Source: Kiritimatiellia bacterium (GTDB taxonomy: Bacteria; Verrucomicrobiota; Kiritimatiellia; RFP12; DVOR01). From it: a stretch of DNA of 37,893 nt. The DNA is taken from assembly GCA_017558005.1 (NCBI GenBank), contig JAFYWN010000019.1, positions 1 to 37,893 on the forward strand. Reading direction: 5' to 3'. Below, one piece after another: positions 1 through 7,773 of the stretch. The first letter of the stretch is position 1. Each line of letters starts with the position of its first letter. Below the pieces are notes generated by a model. The model was not told where the DNA came from, searched no databases, and saw only the letters and a program-made list of their open reading frames with translations. Position numbers and translations under genes: made by a program.

Positions 1-283
1 ACAGCGGCTTCCTTGCGAAATTTTGGACCAAGTGTGATAGAAAAGTTATCAACAAGTAGCAGCTTTTTGGGGGAAAGCTAAAGCAATTCCGGGTCAATAT
101 CAGCGAAATTGGTGAGCAATATCAGCGAAATTCCCGAGCAAAGTCAGCGAAATTGGGTGACCAAAGTCAGCGATTTTCAAGCGGAAATTTCGCCTACTTA
201 TCGCGAATTTTTCGCTTACCTGGATCGGTAGAGTTGACTACTTGGCTCCGTTTTGCTACACTTTTAGTGTGTGTAGAGAGAAG
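1..283 (+). repeat. Dispersed 283-bp element, copy 1 (iteron-like repeats plus promoter)
   Basis: This stretch matches 29485-29767 over the same length with scattered substitutions, in the same orientation. It starts at the window edge, so it may extend further left. Inside are a DnaA-box-like TTATCAACA (46-54) and four copies of a TCAGCGAAATT-type motif starting at 99, 121, 143 and 166, which gives a 22/22/23-bp period. An AT-rich segment with GCGAAATT/AATTTCGC inverted motifs follows, and a sigma70-like promoter near the right end reads outward. No credible protein is encoded. A replication- or regulator-binding role is only suggested by the architecture. Confidence 0.85.
234..262 (+). promoter_or_regulatory. 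Sigma70-like promoter inside repeat copy 1
   Basis: TTGACT (234-239) and TACACT (257-262) are separated by exactly 17 bp. The same pair and spacing is kept in the second copy of the repeat. No gene lies directly downstream on this strand, so the transcript, if any, would be non-coding or run into the palindrome array. Confidence 0.6.
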
Positions 284-771
284 AGATTGGCTTTGCCATG
301 TTTCGGGGTTCGGTGTTCGGGGTTTTGGACTCGGGGGATGGGTGTGGTTTTCATAAATCAATGAACAGGTCCAACAATGGACCTGCACAGAACATATTCT
401 TCGTCTGCATACACTTCTTACTTGCATAAGGCGGCGTCCCTTTGTCCCTTAGGTCTCTTTGTCCCTTTATCTTCGCCGCCCTCAGCCGTGGCGAAGCCAC
501 TAACCAGCGGCTCTGCCGCTTAACCACGGAGCGTCAGCGCTGTTAACAGTGAGCAGCGCGAGCATATGCTAGCCAATATGCGTCCGCGCCAAAGGCGCCG
601 GGAACACGTCATGCGGGCAGCAGCTAATCGCGGCGCGATGGCGCTTTCAGCGCCCCACGATTACTGCTCGCCCTCTAGGGATAGCATGTGGATTTTTTCC
701 GCTAGCCAAAATGCCTCCAAGCTGAAGGCTATGGGGCATGCCCATCGGGCAGTCGCTCGGCTACAACAGCA
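284..771. repeat. Intergenic palindrome array, no gene
   Basis: No convincing coding region is seen here. Between 484 and 751 there is a run of perfect short palindromes and triloop hairpins: GTGGC/GCCAC around GAA (488-500), AGCGGC/GCCGCT around TCT (506-520), AGCG/CGCT around TCAG (530-541), CTGTTAACAG (540-549), AGCATATGCT (561-570), GCGCC/GGCGC around AAA (586-598), ATCGCG/CGCGAT around G (627-639), GGCGCT/AGCGCC around TTC (640-654) and TGCCC/GGGCA around ATC (739-751). CCGTGG (486-491) also pairs with CCACGG (524-529). Short possible ORFs here have no recognisable features. Confidence 0.6.
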
Positions 772-2379
772 TTACGAAAGATGGAAGAAGGTGCCGTCTG
801 CTAAGTGAATTTGCAGATGCTTGGGGGTGGAGATCCATGCTAAATGCCATTGGTTCTCGCCTTGAGAGGTTGGCGTTAGGTGCGCATCATCACAAAGTAC
901 GATTGGGGGATTAGTTTGCGGTGGGTTAATCGTAAAGGTAATGCCTGTGAGTTCTTTTTGATACGTGAGCGAATAGCGTGGCGAATGACGAAGATGGATG
1001 CGTTGTCGAATGAAAAGGAGGAGTACGCCAACAGCTGGCGAAAAAAGGGCTAACGTGCCATAGATCGGCACTTTTGGGAGGTGACCATAGAAGTGGAACC
1101 ATTCCACGCCTGCGATGGCGAGGGTGGCAGGAAAAAGAACCCAGAGGGTTGCGCGACACCAGATTTGTGGCATCCAGTCTCGTTTGGCATTGTAAACGAG
1201 TTTGTGCCGTGGGGAAAGGAGTTCAAAGCCAACCATGCTAAGCATGAGGAGTCCAAAGATGAGAAAGGGGATGGAGAGCAGGAGCGGGAAACGGGTGCTA
1301 AAGAGGTGGGTGAACGTCTCATTGAGGACGGCACTATCCTTTAATGTGGGGGTGCATGGATAGACCGCATTGGGGTCGGAACACGAGACCGAACCGAGCA
1401 CGGCCGATCCATTGCAAAGCCTCCGAAATCGCATGTAACGAATCTTTTCTTGGGCTTCTGTAAGATGCGCCTCTTCATCTGAATTCAAATAGGCGTAGTA
1501 GGGCGTGCCATCTTCCTGCAAGTAGGAGACAAGGAGTTCGGTCGTGGTGCTTGAGTTTCGCCCACTGCCGCTTGAGGAGGTTCTTGTAAGGTGAGGGGTA
1601 AGGGTCACTTCACGACGCGCTTGTAAGTGTTCAATGGAAGTCCGTTCAGTATCAAGTACAAAGTACTGTAGTACGATCCCCGCACCGCAGAAAACGAGGC
1701 CAACGATTAAGGGGATGATGCGACCGCCCAACGCATAGGGCGGGTAGGAGCGCGAGTAGCTTCCTCCCGTGGAGAAGTCGGAGCTGACATTCAAGCGGTT
1801 TAAAATGAACCAGGCAATCACGATTGGTAAAATTTGGATGATGAAAAACCACTGAAAGGTGCCATTGAGCAGGTGAATCGTCCAAAAGATGCCTAAGTGA
1901 ATTGCAGCAAAGAAGAGACGGAAGACACGTCGTTTGAAGAGGGGGATAAAGCTTGAAAAAAGTGTACTGAAGGTAATTAAAAAGAGCCCGCCGAAAAGCG
2001 CCCCAAGTGGCATATGGGGTTTGTACGGTTGCCAAACATTTTGGTCATTAAGAAACACCTCAATGCTTCCCTGGTGGTTGGCCCAGTCTACAATTGATTC
2101 ATAAGGGGCATCCGTGATATCAACGGGGTACACAGAGGTGCGATTGGGGAGTGCAACGAGTGCAGTGGCTTGTTTCTGGCTAAAAGAGACTTTCGTTACC
2201 TTCGCCACAAGAGGTTCGGCAGCTTGATACGTGCGGATGAGCTGAGAGGTGGCATACGCTGAGGTAAAAACCATTATCGTCAAAAACAGAAAGGAGACGC
2301 AAGCATGCCCCAATGTGAATCGTTGCCCGTTGACAGAATTCTGCTTTTTGTTGAGGCTTGCCGTGTAACTTTTTCTCAT
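772..2379 (-). CDS. Multi-pass membrane protein, DUF3592-like middle region
   Basis: This is a 535-residue protein of unknown function. Hydrophobic segments lie near residues 27-48, 125-148, 155-195 (two), 218-242, 370-395, 415-435 and 445-463, so it is an integral inner-membrane protein. The stretch after the segment near 218-242 (a hydrophobic helix, then a Ser/Gly-rich turn and a beta-rich region containing SYLQEDGTPYYAYL) has the look of DUF3592 proteins, and a similar helix-plus-beta arrangement precedes it. This is resemblance by eye, not a domain hit. It stands alone, separated from the polysaccharide operon by a terminator and its own promoter. The -10 box ends only 6 nt before the ATG and there is no Shine-Dalgarno sequence, so the mRNA is probably leaderless. 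No catalytic motif was seen. Confidence 0.75.
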   Translation of the reverse strand: MRKSYTASLNKKQNSVNGQRFTLGHACVSFLFLTIMVFTSAYATSQLIRTYQAAEPLVAKVTKVSFSQKQATALVALPNRTSVYPVDITDAPYESIVDWANHQGSIEVFLNDQNVWQPYKPHMPLGALFGGLFLITFSTLFSSFIPLFKRRVFRLFFAAIHLGIFWTIHLLNGTFQWFFIIQILPIVIAWFILNRLNVSSDFSTGGSYSRSYPPYALGGRIIPLIVGLVFCGAGIVLQYFVLDTERTSIEHLQARREVTLTPHLTRTSSSGSGRNSSTTTELLVSYLQEDGTPYYAYLNSDEEAHLTEAQEKIRYMRFRRLCNGSAVLGSVSCSDPNAVYPCTPTLKDSAVLNETFTHLFSTRFPLLLSIPFLIFGLLMLSMVGFELLSPRHKLVYNAKRDWMPQIWCRATLWVLFPATLAIAGVEWFHFYGHLPKVPIYGTLALFSPAVGVLLLFIRQRIHLRHSPRYSLTYQKELTGITFTINPPQTNPPIVLCDDAHLTPTSQGENQWHLAWISTPKHLQIHLADGTFFHLS

Positions 2380-2385
2380 ACCAGC

Positions 2386-2414
2386 AGTATAACAAAACTC
2401 ACCCCTTGGTGCAA
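2386..2414 (-). promoter_or_regulatory. Promoter for the membrane protein gene, leaderless start
   Basis: Reading the minus strand, TTGCAC (2414-2409) and TATACT (2391-2386) are spaced by 17 bp. Six bases separate the -10 box from the ATG at 2379. Transcription starting 6-7 nt after the -10 box would begin at or next to the start codon. Confidence 0.7.
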
Positions 2415-2493
2415 AGAAATGATACGCCCTTTCGTCTATTAACCCCCTTCTTCAACAATCAAAAGACAAGGTAATCACGCATACGACACCCTC

Positions 2494-2530
2494 ATAAAAA
2501 CACGGCACGCCCATCGGGCGTGCCGTGTTC
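2494..2530 (-). terminator. Rho-independent terminator of the polysaccharide operon
   Basis: A 14-bp perfect stem closes an ATC triloop (2499-2529). On the minus strand it is followed by a run of five T residues. It lies 40 nt after the stop of the last operon gene (2571). The apex GCCC-ATC-GGGC is also present in the palindrome array at 740-750. Confidence 0.9.
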
Positions 2531-2570
2531 CAAAACGGAGGATTTGAGGTTAGTGAATCCTTAATGGGGA

Positions 2571-3782
2571 TTACATGCGCGTGTCTAACGAGCGCCCCGT
2601 TTCAATGTGGTGGAAGTCTGGAAGGTAATTCTTCAGAATTGAAACAACATCTGCCTTTTCGGCGCCTTCTGTGGTAAAGATCTTTCTGAGACGGGTGAAG
2701 ATGTCTTCAATTTCGTCGAGGGGACGTGTAGTGGTGTTGTTGACGATACCCAGATTGATGAAACGGTCTTCATCCTTGGAGTCGGTCTCGGTGTAGAATT
2801 CTTCAAAGGGCTTTTCACCACTGGTGTTGCTTTCAAAGAATTCACAAGGATAGCCTTGGGTTAAATCAGACATGGCCGCTTTCGCCTCTGTGGAAGAGGT
2901 GCAAGTATGGCAACCGAGCCCCATTTCTCTCAGCATGTCTTTAACGATGCTATCAAAGGGAATCATATCGGTTTCTGGAGAGAGTTTGGGATAGACGATA
3001 TCTCCGCTATTTGCCATAACGGAGGCAAACAGACAGAGTTCGCCAGATTCAACTGGGCTGACAAAGTAACGCCGAATGCCGAGCGGGCAGGAGAGGGGTT
3101 GCTTTTTGGCGATGCGGTTTAACCACCCTAAGGGGAGTGAGCCATTTGAGAAGGCTACATTTGCAAAGCGAGCTGTCTTAATGGGGAGCCGCTTGGCATA
3201 TGCCATAATGGTTTCTTCCATTAGTTTTTTTGTGGCTCCCATGATATTCACTGGGTTGGCGGCCTTGTCTGTGGAGACGCAGAAGAAGGCTTCTGGTGGA
3301 TTTTCAAGAAGGAGGTCGAGTAATTTCTTTGCCATGAATGCGTTTGTTTCGCACATGGCTTCAATGGAAAAGAGATCGCGTTCCGCGCGGACATGCTTTC
3401 GTGCGGCGAAATTAGCAACGATATCAAATGGGCCGGCTTTCTTGAAGAAGCGATCAAAGAGGTCGCTGCCGAGGTCAATGGGTTCGGTAATGTACTCGTC
3501 GGGAATGGTGTATTCCGTTGAGGCGCGCAGGTCACGCGTTAATTCGGTGAGAGCATTTTCGTCAATGTCGACGACGGCCATTGCGGCGGGCTTGAAGTAA
3601 CGAAGTGCAGCTTTGACGTAATTTGAACCAATTGTTCCTGCACCGCCGATGACAAGAATTCGTTTCCCGTCAATGCGCTGATGGAGTGTTTCGCTATGAC
3701 GTTCGTAGTCGGCTTTGAGTAAGGACTCAGAACGGCGCGTTACATACGTACGAATGAATTGTTCAATGTCAAACGTGAGCAT
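2571..3782 (-). CDS. UDP-GlcNAc 4,6-dehydratase-like SDR (Polysacc_synt_2 family)
   Basis: The 403-residue protein belongs to the extended short-chain dehydrogenases of the CapD/FlaA1/WbpM group. G46, G49 and G52 form the GxxGxxG dinucleotide-binding turn. Near residue 170 is STDKAANP, followed by MGATKK, the form of the active site in which Met takes the place of the usual Tyr, as is typical for this family. It lacks the N-terminal membrane domain of the large WbpM-type enzymes and has a ~40-residue N-terminal lead. It is the last gene of the operon, 18 bp after the phosphoglycosyl transferase gene. With the 4-reductase gene two positions upstream it could make UDP-D-QuiNAc or UDP-D-FucNAc from UDP-GlcNAc; the exact product is inference. 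An AAAGGA motif precedes the chosen ATG. Confidence 0.85.
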   Translation of the reverse strand: MLTFDIEQFIRTYVTRRSESLLKADYERHSETLHQRIDGKRILVIGGAGTIGSNYVKAALRYFKPAAMAVVDIDENALTELTRDLRASTEYTIPDEYITEPIDLGSDLFDRFFKKAGPFDIVANFAARKHVRAERDLFSIEAMCETNAFMAKKLLDLLLENPPEAFFCVSTDKAANPVNIMGATKKLMEETIMAYAKRLPIKTARFANVAFSNGSLPLGWLNRIAKKQPLSCPLGIRRYFVSPVESGELCLFASVMANSGDIVYPKLSPETDMIPFDSIVKDMLREMGLGCHTCTSSTEAKAAMSDLTQGYPCEFFESNTSGEKPFEEFYTETDSKDEDRFINLGIVNNTTTRPLDEIEDIFTRLRKIFTTEGAEKADVVSILKNYLPDFHHIETGRSLDTRM

Positions 3783-3800
3783 GGAGGCAATCCTTTATTG

Positions 3801-4463
3801 TTAAATCTGTGGCAGATTCTTAAACCACTTATTGACGATATCGCTCTTGGGGAAAAGAACGACCCATGCGGTTGCGAAAATTAATTTGATGTCAGTCCAA
3901 AGACCAATGTTGTCTAAGTACCACATTTCTAATGCGCCCTTGCGGGGGGCAATTTCTTTTTCGTAGCACTCGTCAGGGGAGAGTTTTGAATGCGTTAAAA
4001 TGGCTTCTTCGTCACGGAAGATGATGCTTCCGATACCAGTGAGACCTGGGCGAACGGTGTAGATTCGCGCCTTTACTTCGTCAGAATAGGGCGCAAAGGT
4101 TTTGTCCACCAAGGGTCGTGGACCGACGATTGACATGTCCCCAAGAAAGATGTTGAAAATCTGCGGGATTTCATTGATTTTTGTTTTGCGCAAGAATTTG
4201 CCAAAGGGCAAAACGCGAGGGTCGCCTTGTGTGGTATGGAGACCACCTGTCATGGATGGGGAGTCGCGCAACATGGTTGCGAACTTCCAAATTTTGAATG
4301 TTCTGTTGTTTAACCCGATGCGGATTTGCCCATAAAAAATGTCGTGCTCGCCAGTACACTTGAGGATAACCATCACTGGAATCAACAGGGGGGAGAGGAG
4401 AAGGATGGCGATTCCTGAAAGGACAACGTCCATGGTTCGCTTGATAAAGAGGTAAGGTTTCAT
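3801..4463 (-). CDS. Undecaprenyl-phosphate sugar phosphotransferase (CapM/WbaP/PglC-type)
   Basis: A 220-residue monotopic phosphoglycosyl transferase. It would transfer a sugar-1-phosphate from a UDP-sugar onto undecaprenyl phosphate and so start each repeat unit at the inner face of the membrane. A hydrophobic re-entrant helix spans about residues 8-35. The family block GDMSIVGPRP follows the catalytic segment, and TVRPGLTGIG is also present. The usual Asp-Glu dyad before PQ reads Asn-Glu here (KINEIPQ). The ATG overlaps the stop codon of the upstream gene as ATGA, so translation is coupled. Its size matches stand-alone S. aureus CapM-type enzymes rather than the longer WbaP type. Confidence 0.93.
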   Translation of the reverse strand: MKPYLFIKRTMDVVLSGIAILLLSPLLIPVMVILKCTGEHDIFYGQIRIGLNNRTFKIWKFATMLRDSPSMTGGLHTTQGDPRVLPFGKFLRKTKINEIPQIFNIFLGDMSIVGPRPLVDKTFAPYSDEVKARIYTVRPGLTGIGSIIFRDEEAILTHSKLSPDECYEKEIAPRKGALEMWYLDNIGLWTDIKLIFATAWVVLFPKSDIVNKWFKNLPQI

Positions 4464-5350
4464 TGGTGCATTCCTTCATTAAAGGCGGTTAAAGTGGTCA
4501 TCAACCCTTCTTCAGCGGAGACTGGCATCTTTTCCCAACCCAGTGCGTGCTTTAAGGAGGTGTTATCGAGGAGGGAGTCCTCAGTTAACTTTTGTAAGCG
4601 CTCGGTATTTAGGGGAAGATGCAAGAGGTCGCCCAATTTTGCTCCCATGCGCATGAAGCATTTTGGCATTCGCCATAACCGCGCAGGACGACCTTGTACT
4701 GTCGCCATAAGCTCAATAATTCGATTGGTTGAGAGTGGCGTGTCATCGGCAACGGGGTAGATCCCATTCTTTCCTGAAAGGCAGAGTTGCTCAACGGCGG
4801 CGCAGACATTTGCGATGGATGCGAATGAACGCAAATTTTCAAACGCTGCTAAGGGCCATGGTAAACCGTATTGCGTGACTTTCCACAGAAGATTAAGGTT
4901 GCCCTTATTTCCTGGACCATGAATCATTGCAGGGCGCAGAATGATGGCTCGAGAGCCAAGGAATTCCTCGGCTTCTTTTTTGGATTGTCCGTAAGGGGTG
5001 TCTGCATCAAGCGCTTTACTACTAGAAAAATAGATAAATCGTTCTACCGTATCGCTTGTAAGAGCAAAGATTTGTTTTGTTAAACCGACGTTAATGTCAA
5101 AGTAACTCTGTGGCGCACTTACTTTTTTGAGGTCATGCGCTTTGCCGGCGAGATGAATGACTGCGGCGTAACTTGAGAGGTGTGGCTTGAGTGCTTCAAG
5201 GTTGTCCCACGTAAATGTGTTACGATAGGGAAGGTCATTGCGAATCGCCGTGGCGACATCTAATGCATCGCATTCGTGGCAATGCTCAGTTAAAAAGCGG
5301 CATAGGTTGGAGCCGACAAATCCATAGGCACCTGTAATCAATACTTTCAT
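4460..5350 (-). CDS. NAD(P)-dependent sugar epimerase/4-reductase (WbpV/WbjF/WreQ-like)
   Basis: A 296-residue extended SDR beginning MKVLITGAYGFVGSN, a canonical GxxGxxG turn. The ATG at 5350 is preferred over one 9 codons upstream because it overlaps the previous stop as ATGA and starts directly on the Rossmann strand. The active-site region has FSSSKALD, then a YGQSK motif (YxxxK) about 12 residues further on. Members near a phosphoglycosyl transferase and a 4,6-dehydratase usually reduce the 4-keto sugar to QuiNAc or FucNAc. Here those two genes follow immediately, which supports this role; the precise stereochemistry cannot be read from sequence. Confidence 0.82.
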   Translation of the reverse strand: MKVLITGAYGFVGSNLCRFLTEHCHECDALDVATAIRNDLPYRNTFTWDNLEALKPHLSSYAAVIHLAGKAHDLKKVSAPQSYFDINVGLTKQIFALTSDTVERFIYFSSSKALDADTPYGQSKKEAEEFLGSRAIILRPAMIHGPGNKGNLNLLWKVTQYGLPWPLAAFENLRSFASIANVCAAVEQLCLSGKNGIYPVADDTPLSTNRIIELMATVQGRPARLWRMPKCFMRMGAKLGDLLHLPLNTERLQKLTEDSLLDNTSLKHALGWEKMPVSAEEGLMTTLTAFNEGMHQ

Positions 5351-6576
5351 GACTGCCCAATCTGAACTTTTTGGCAAAGGGTTTCGTATTGTTTGCTAAT
5401 CAAGGGGCGCGCAAAAACCGTAGAGACGTAGTTAAAGCCTGCTTCGCCCATTGTTGTGAGTTGTGTTGGATTTGCCATCAAGTCACGCAGTTGTGCGATG
5501 TTCTTTTGAAGGTCGGCTTCCATCAGAATGCCACTGTTTGACGTGGTTACAAATTCTGCAAGATCGGATTGAGGAGCCGTCATGACTAAAAGCGGCTTCC
5601 GATAGCCCAGGATTCGGTAAATTTTACTAGGAATCCCATCTGCACATGCTTTGGGGTCTTGGCCTACGTAGAACAAGTCGCTACAAGCATAAATCTCTGG
5701 CATTCGCGAAAGCGGTTGATAGGGGACAAACCGCACGTTTGGCAAGCCTTCGGCAATTTGTTTTAATCGTGCAGCATCACCACCATCGCCCACGAAGAGA
5801 ACGGTTAGGTCGGGGAGGGCTTTCGCAAGGTCAACGAGTACGCCTAAGTTTTGGGGTACACCCATATTTCCTGCATAGGTCACAACAAAACGTTGCCCTA
5901 AATCGTAGGTTCGTGCAAAATCGTTGTCACGATCAACAACTTTGACGTCGCTTAAATCAACAAAATTGGGAATGTGCCAAACCTTTTCAGGGGAGACACG
6001 CTCCTTAATTTTTGCACACATCGCAGGTGTGATAGAGGTGACTGCCGCTGATTTTCGGTAAATAAAGCGCTCCATCCAAGTAAAAAATTGAATGATGCGA
6101 CGATTTTTCATCATGCCGAGATTAACTGCAATGTCGGGATAGATTTCCTGAACATTGTAGATGTATGTCGCACGACGAATGAGGGCAATCGCCCATGCGG
6201 AAAGCCCAATCGTAAGCGGTGGAGATGGCGCAATAATGACGTTGGGCTTGAATTTGAGAAACCATCCCAATAATGTGCTAAAGATATGGAAGCCAATCCA
6301 TGAAAGTAGGCGAAGGGGCACCCAAATGTGTTTACTCGGCATTAAGATATGGAAGACTGGAATATCGCCTAAGGTGCTTTTTTGAATCAACTTGCCAATC
6401 CACGGATAGAGCTTGTGATTTGCCTCCAAGCTCGCATCTCTATTAAAGTGTGGCGTTGTTGTAATAACACAAAGCTCGTGCCCTGCACGACGCAAATCTT
6501 CGGCAATTCCGGACCAGATTTGTGCCGTAGACACGTTGTCCGGACTGAAAATAAGGCTGAGAACTAAGATTTTCAT
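5347..6576 (-). CDS. Glycosyltransferase family 4, WbuB/CapL-like (probable L-FucNAc transferase)
   Basis: A 409-residue GT-B fold glycosyltransferase. The N-terminal domain begins MKILVLSLIFSPDN. The C-terminal donor domain has TYAGNMG, VGDGGD and a late KIYRILGYRKP segment in which the usual GT4 acidic region reads CADGIPSK. It lies directly after the three UDP-L-FucNAc synthesis genes. In E. coli O26 the GT next to fnlABC (wbuB) transfers L-FucNAc, so the same job is inferred here. A hydrophobic stretch near residues 95-140 suggests peripheral membrane association. The ATG is preceded by GGAAA; its stop overlaps the next gene's start. Confidence 0.88.
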   Translation of the reverse strand: MKILVLSLIFSPDNVSTAQIWSGIAEDLRRAGHELCVITTTPHFNRDASLEANHKLYPWIGKLIQKSTLGDIPVFHILMPSKHIWVPLRLLSWIGFHIFSTLLGWFLKFKPNVIIAPSPPLTIGLSAWAIALIRRATYIYNVQEIYPDIAVNLGMMKNRRIIQFFTWMERFIYRKSAAVTSITPAMCAKIKERVSPEKVWHIPNFVDLSDVKVVDRDNDFARTYDLGQRFVVTYAGNMGVPQNLGVLVDLAKALPDLTVLFVGDGGDAARLKQIAEGLPNVRFVPYQPLSRMPEIYACSDLFYVGQDPKACADGIPSKIYRILGYRKPLLVMTAPQSDLAEFVTTSNSGILMEADLQKNIAQLRDLMANPTQLTTMGEAGFNYVSTVFARPLISKQYETLCQKVQIGQS

Positions 6577-6621
6577 TCAGTTTCCAAGGGTGTAGCGGAT
6601 GAAAAGGGCTGAAGGAATCAC

Positions 6622-7770
6622 TTAGTGTTTCTGTTCGATGCCGCGCCAACGGTTGGAGAGTTTGGCGGTGCCGAGGATGAGTTTGAGGACGCGCCAAGAG
6701 GTGTTGGTGACTTGGTATTCGGGGCAGATGCGGTCGTAGGCACCACCATTGGCTTCAAATTCGGCAATGACGAGCTCAATGGAGTCTAAGACAATCTGTG
6801 GATCGAGGCCTGTAAGGATGATGGTGCCTGCGTCCATGGCTTCAGGGCGTTCTAAGGCCTGGCGGATGGTGACGGCAGGGAAGTTGAGCATCGAGGATTC
6901 TTCGCTGATGGTGCCGGAGTCGGAGATGGCACATTTGGCATTGAGCTGCAATGCGTTGTAGTCAAAGAAGCCGAAGGGCTTGAGGAAGCGAATGCGTGGG
7001 TCGATGGTGACGTCTTCAAGCGCTTCAATGCGTTTGCGGGTGCGGGGGTGCGTAGAGACCACGACGGGCAGGTCATACTTTTCTGCAATGGCATTGAGGA
7101 AGGTGATGATCTTGCGCAGGTTGGTGGGGAAGTCAACGTTTTCTTCGCGGTGGCAACTCACAATGAAGTAGCGATTTTTCTCTAAGCCAAGCTCTTGAAG
7201 AATATTGGAGGCTTTAATTTTCTCCATGTTTTGCCCGAGGACTTCATACATGGGAGAACCCGTGACGTAGACGTGGCGGTGGGGCAAGCCTTCGCTCAGG
7301 AGGTGGCGACGGGAGTTTTCGGTGTAGACAAGGTTGAAGTCTGCAATGTGGTCAATGATGCGGCGGTTGATTTCTTCCGGCACGTTGAGGTCGAAGGAAC
7401 GATTGCCTGCTTCCATGTGATAAATCGGAATCTTCATGCGCTTGGCCATAATGCCGGCGATGGCGGCATTGGTATCGCCAAGGATGAGGACGGCATCGGG
7501 TTTTTCTTGCAGAAAGACTTCTTCCACGCGGATGAGGGTCTCGCCGAGAACGTGACCGAGGGAGGAGGTGTCAACGTTCAGATAGTAGTCGGGTTTCCGA
7601 AGGCCGAGGTCATCAAAGAAAATTTGATTGAGTTCGTAATCGTAGTTTTGACCGGTGTGGACCATCTTGTGGTCAACATGGGCCTCCAGCAACTTAATGA
7701 CTGCGGCCAAACGAATGATTTCAGGACGCGTGCCGACGATGGAGATGACTTTCAGTGCAGATTTGCTCAT
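6622..7770 (-). CDS. capG: UDP-GlcNAc 2-epimerase family, CapG/FnlC-type
   Basis: A 382-residue non-hydrolysing 2-epimerase. Seen are VGTRPEIIRL at the N-terminus, HTGQNYD, GDTNA and the HMEAGNRSFD block, all typical of WecB/CapG/FnlC. Because capE and capF homologues lie directly upstream, the likely reaction is the last step of UDP-L-FucNAc synthesis (2-epimerisation of UDP-L-PneNAc) rather than ManNAc formation. WecB itself remains possible from sequence alone. It starts 3 nt after the capF stop codon. Confidence 0.9.
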   Translation of the reverse strand: MSKSALKVISIVGTRPEIIRLAAVIKLLEAHVDHKMVHTGQNYDYELNQIFFDDLGLRKPDYYLNVDTSSLGHVLGETLIRVEEVFLQEKPDAVLILGDTNAAIAGIMAKRMKIPIYHMEAGNRSFDLNVPEEINRRIIDHIADFNLVYTENSRRHLLSEGLPHRHVYVTGSPMYEVLGQNMEKIKASNILQELGLEKNRYFIVSCHREENVDFPTNLRKIITFLNAIAEKYDLPVVVSTHPRTRKRIEALEDVTIDPRIRFLKPFGFFDYNALQLNAKCAISDSGTISEESSMLNFPAVTIRQALERPEAMDAGTIILTGLDPQIVLDSIELVIAEFEANGGAYDRICPEYQVTNTSWRVLKLILGTAKLSNRWRGIEQKH

Positions 7771-7773
7771 GGC

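Noticed and set aside
153..427. Short open frames at the left edge
   Set aside because: They run through the dispersed repeat and the promoter, and the equivalent frames are not kept in copy 2.
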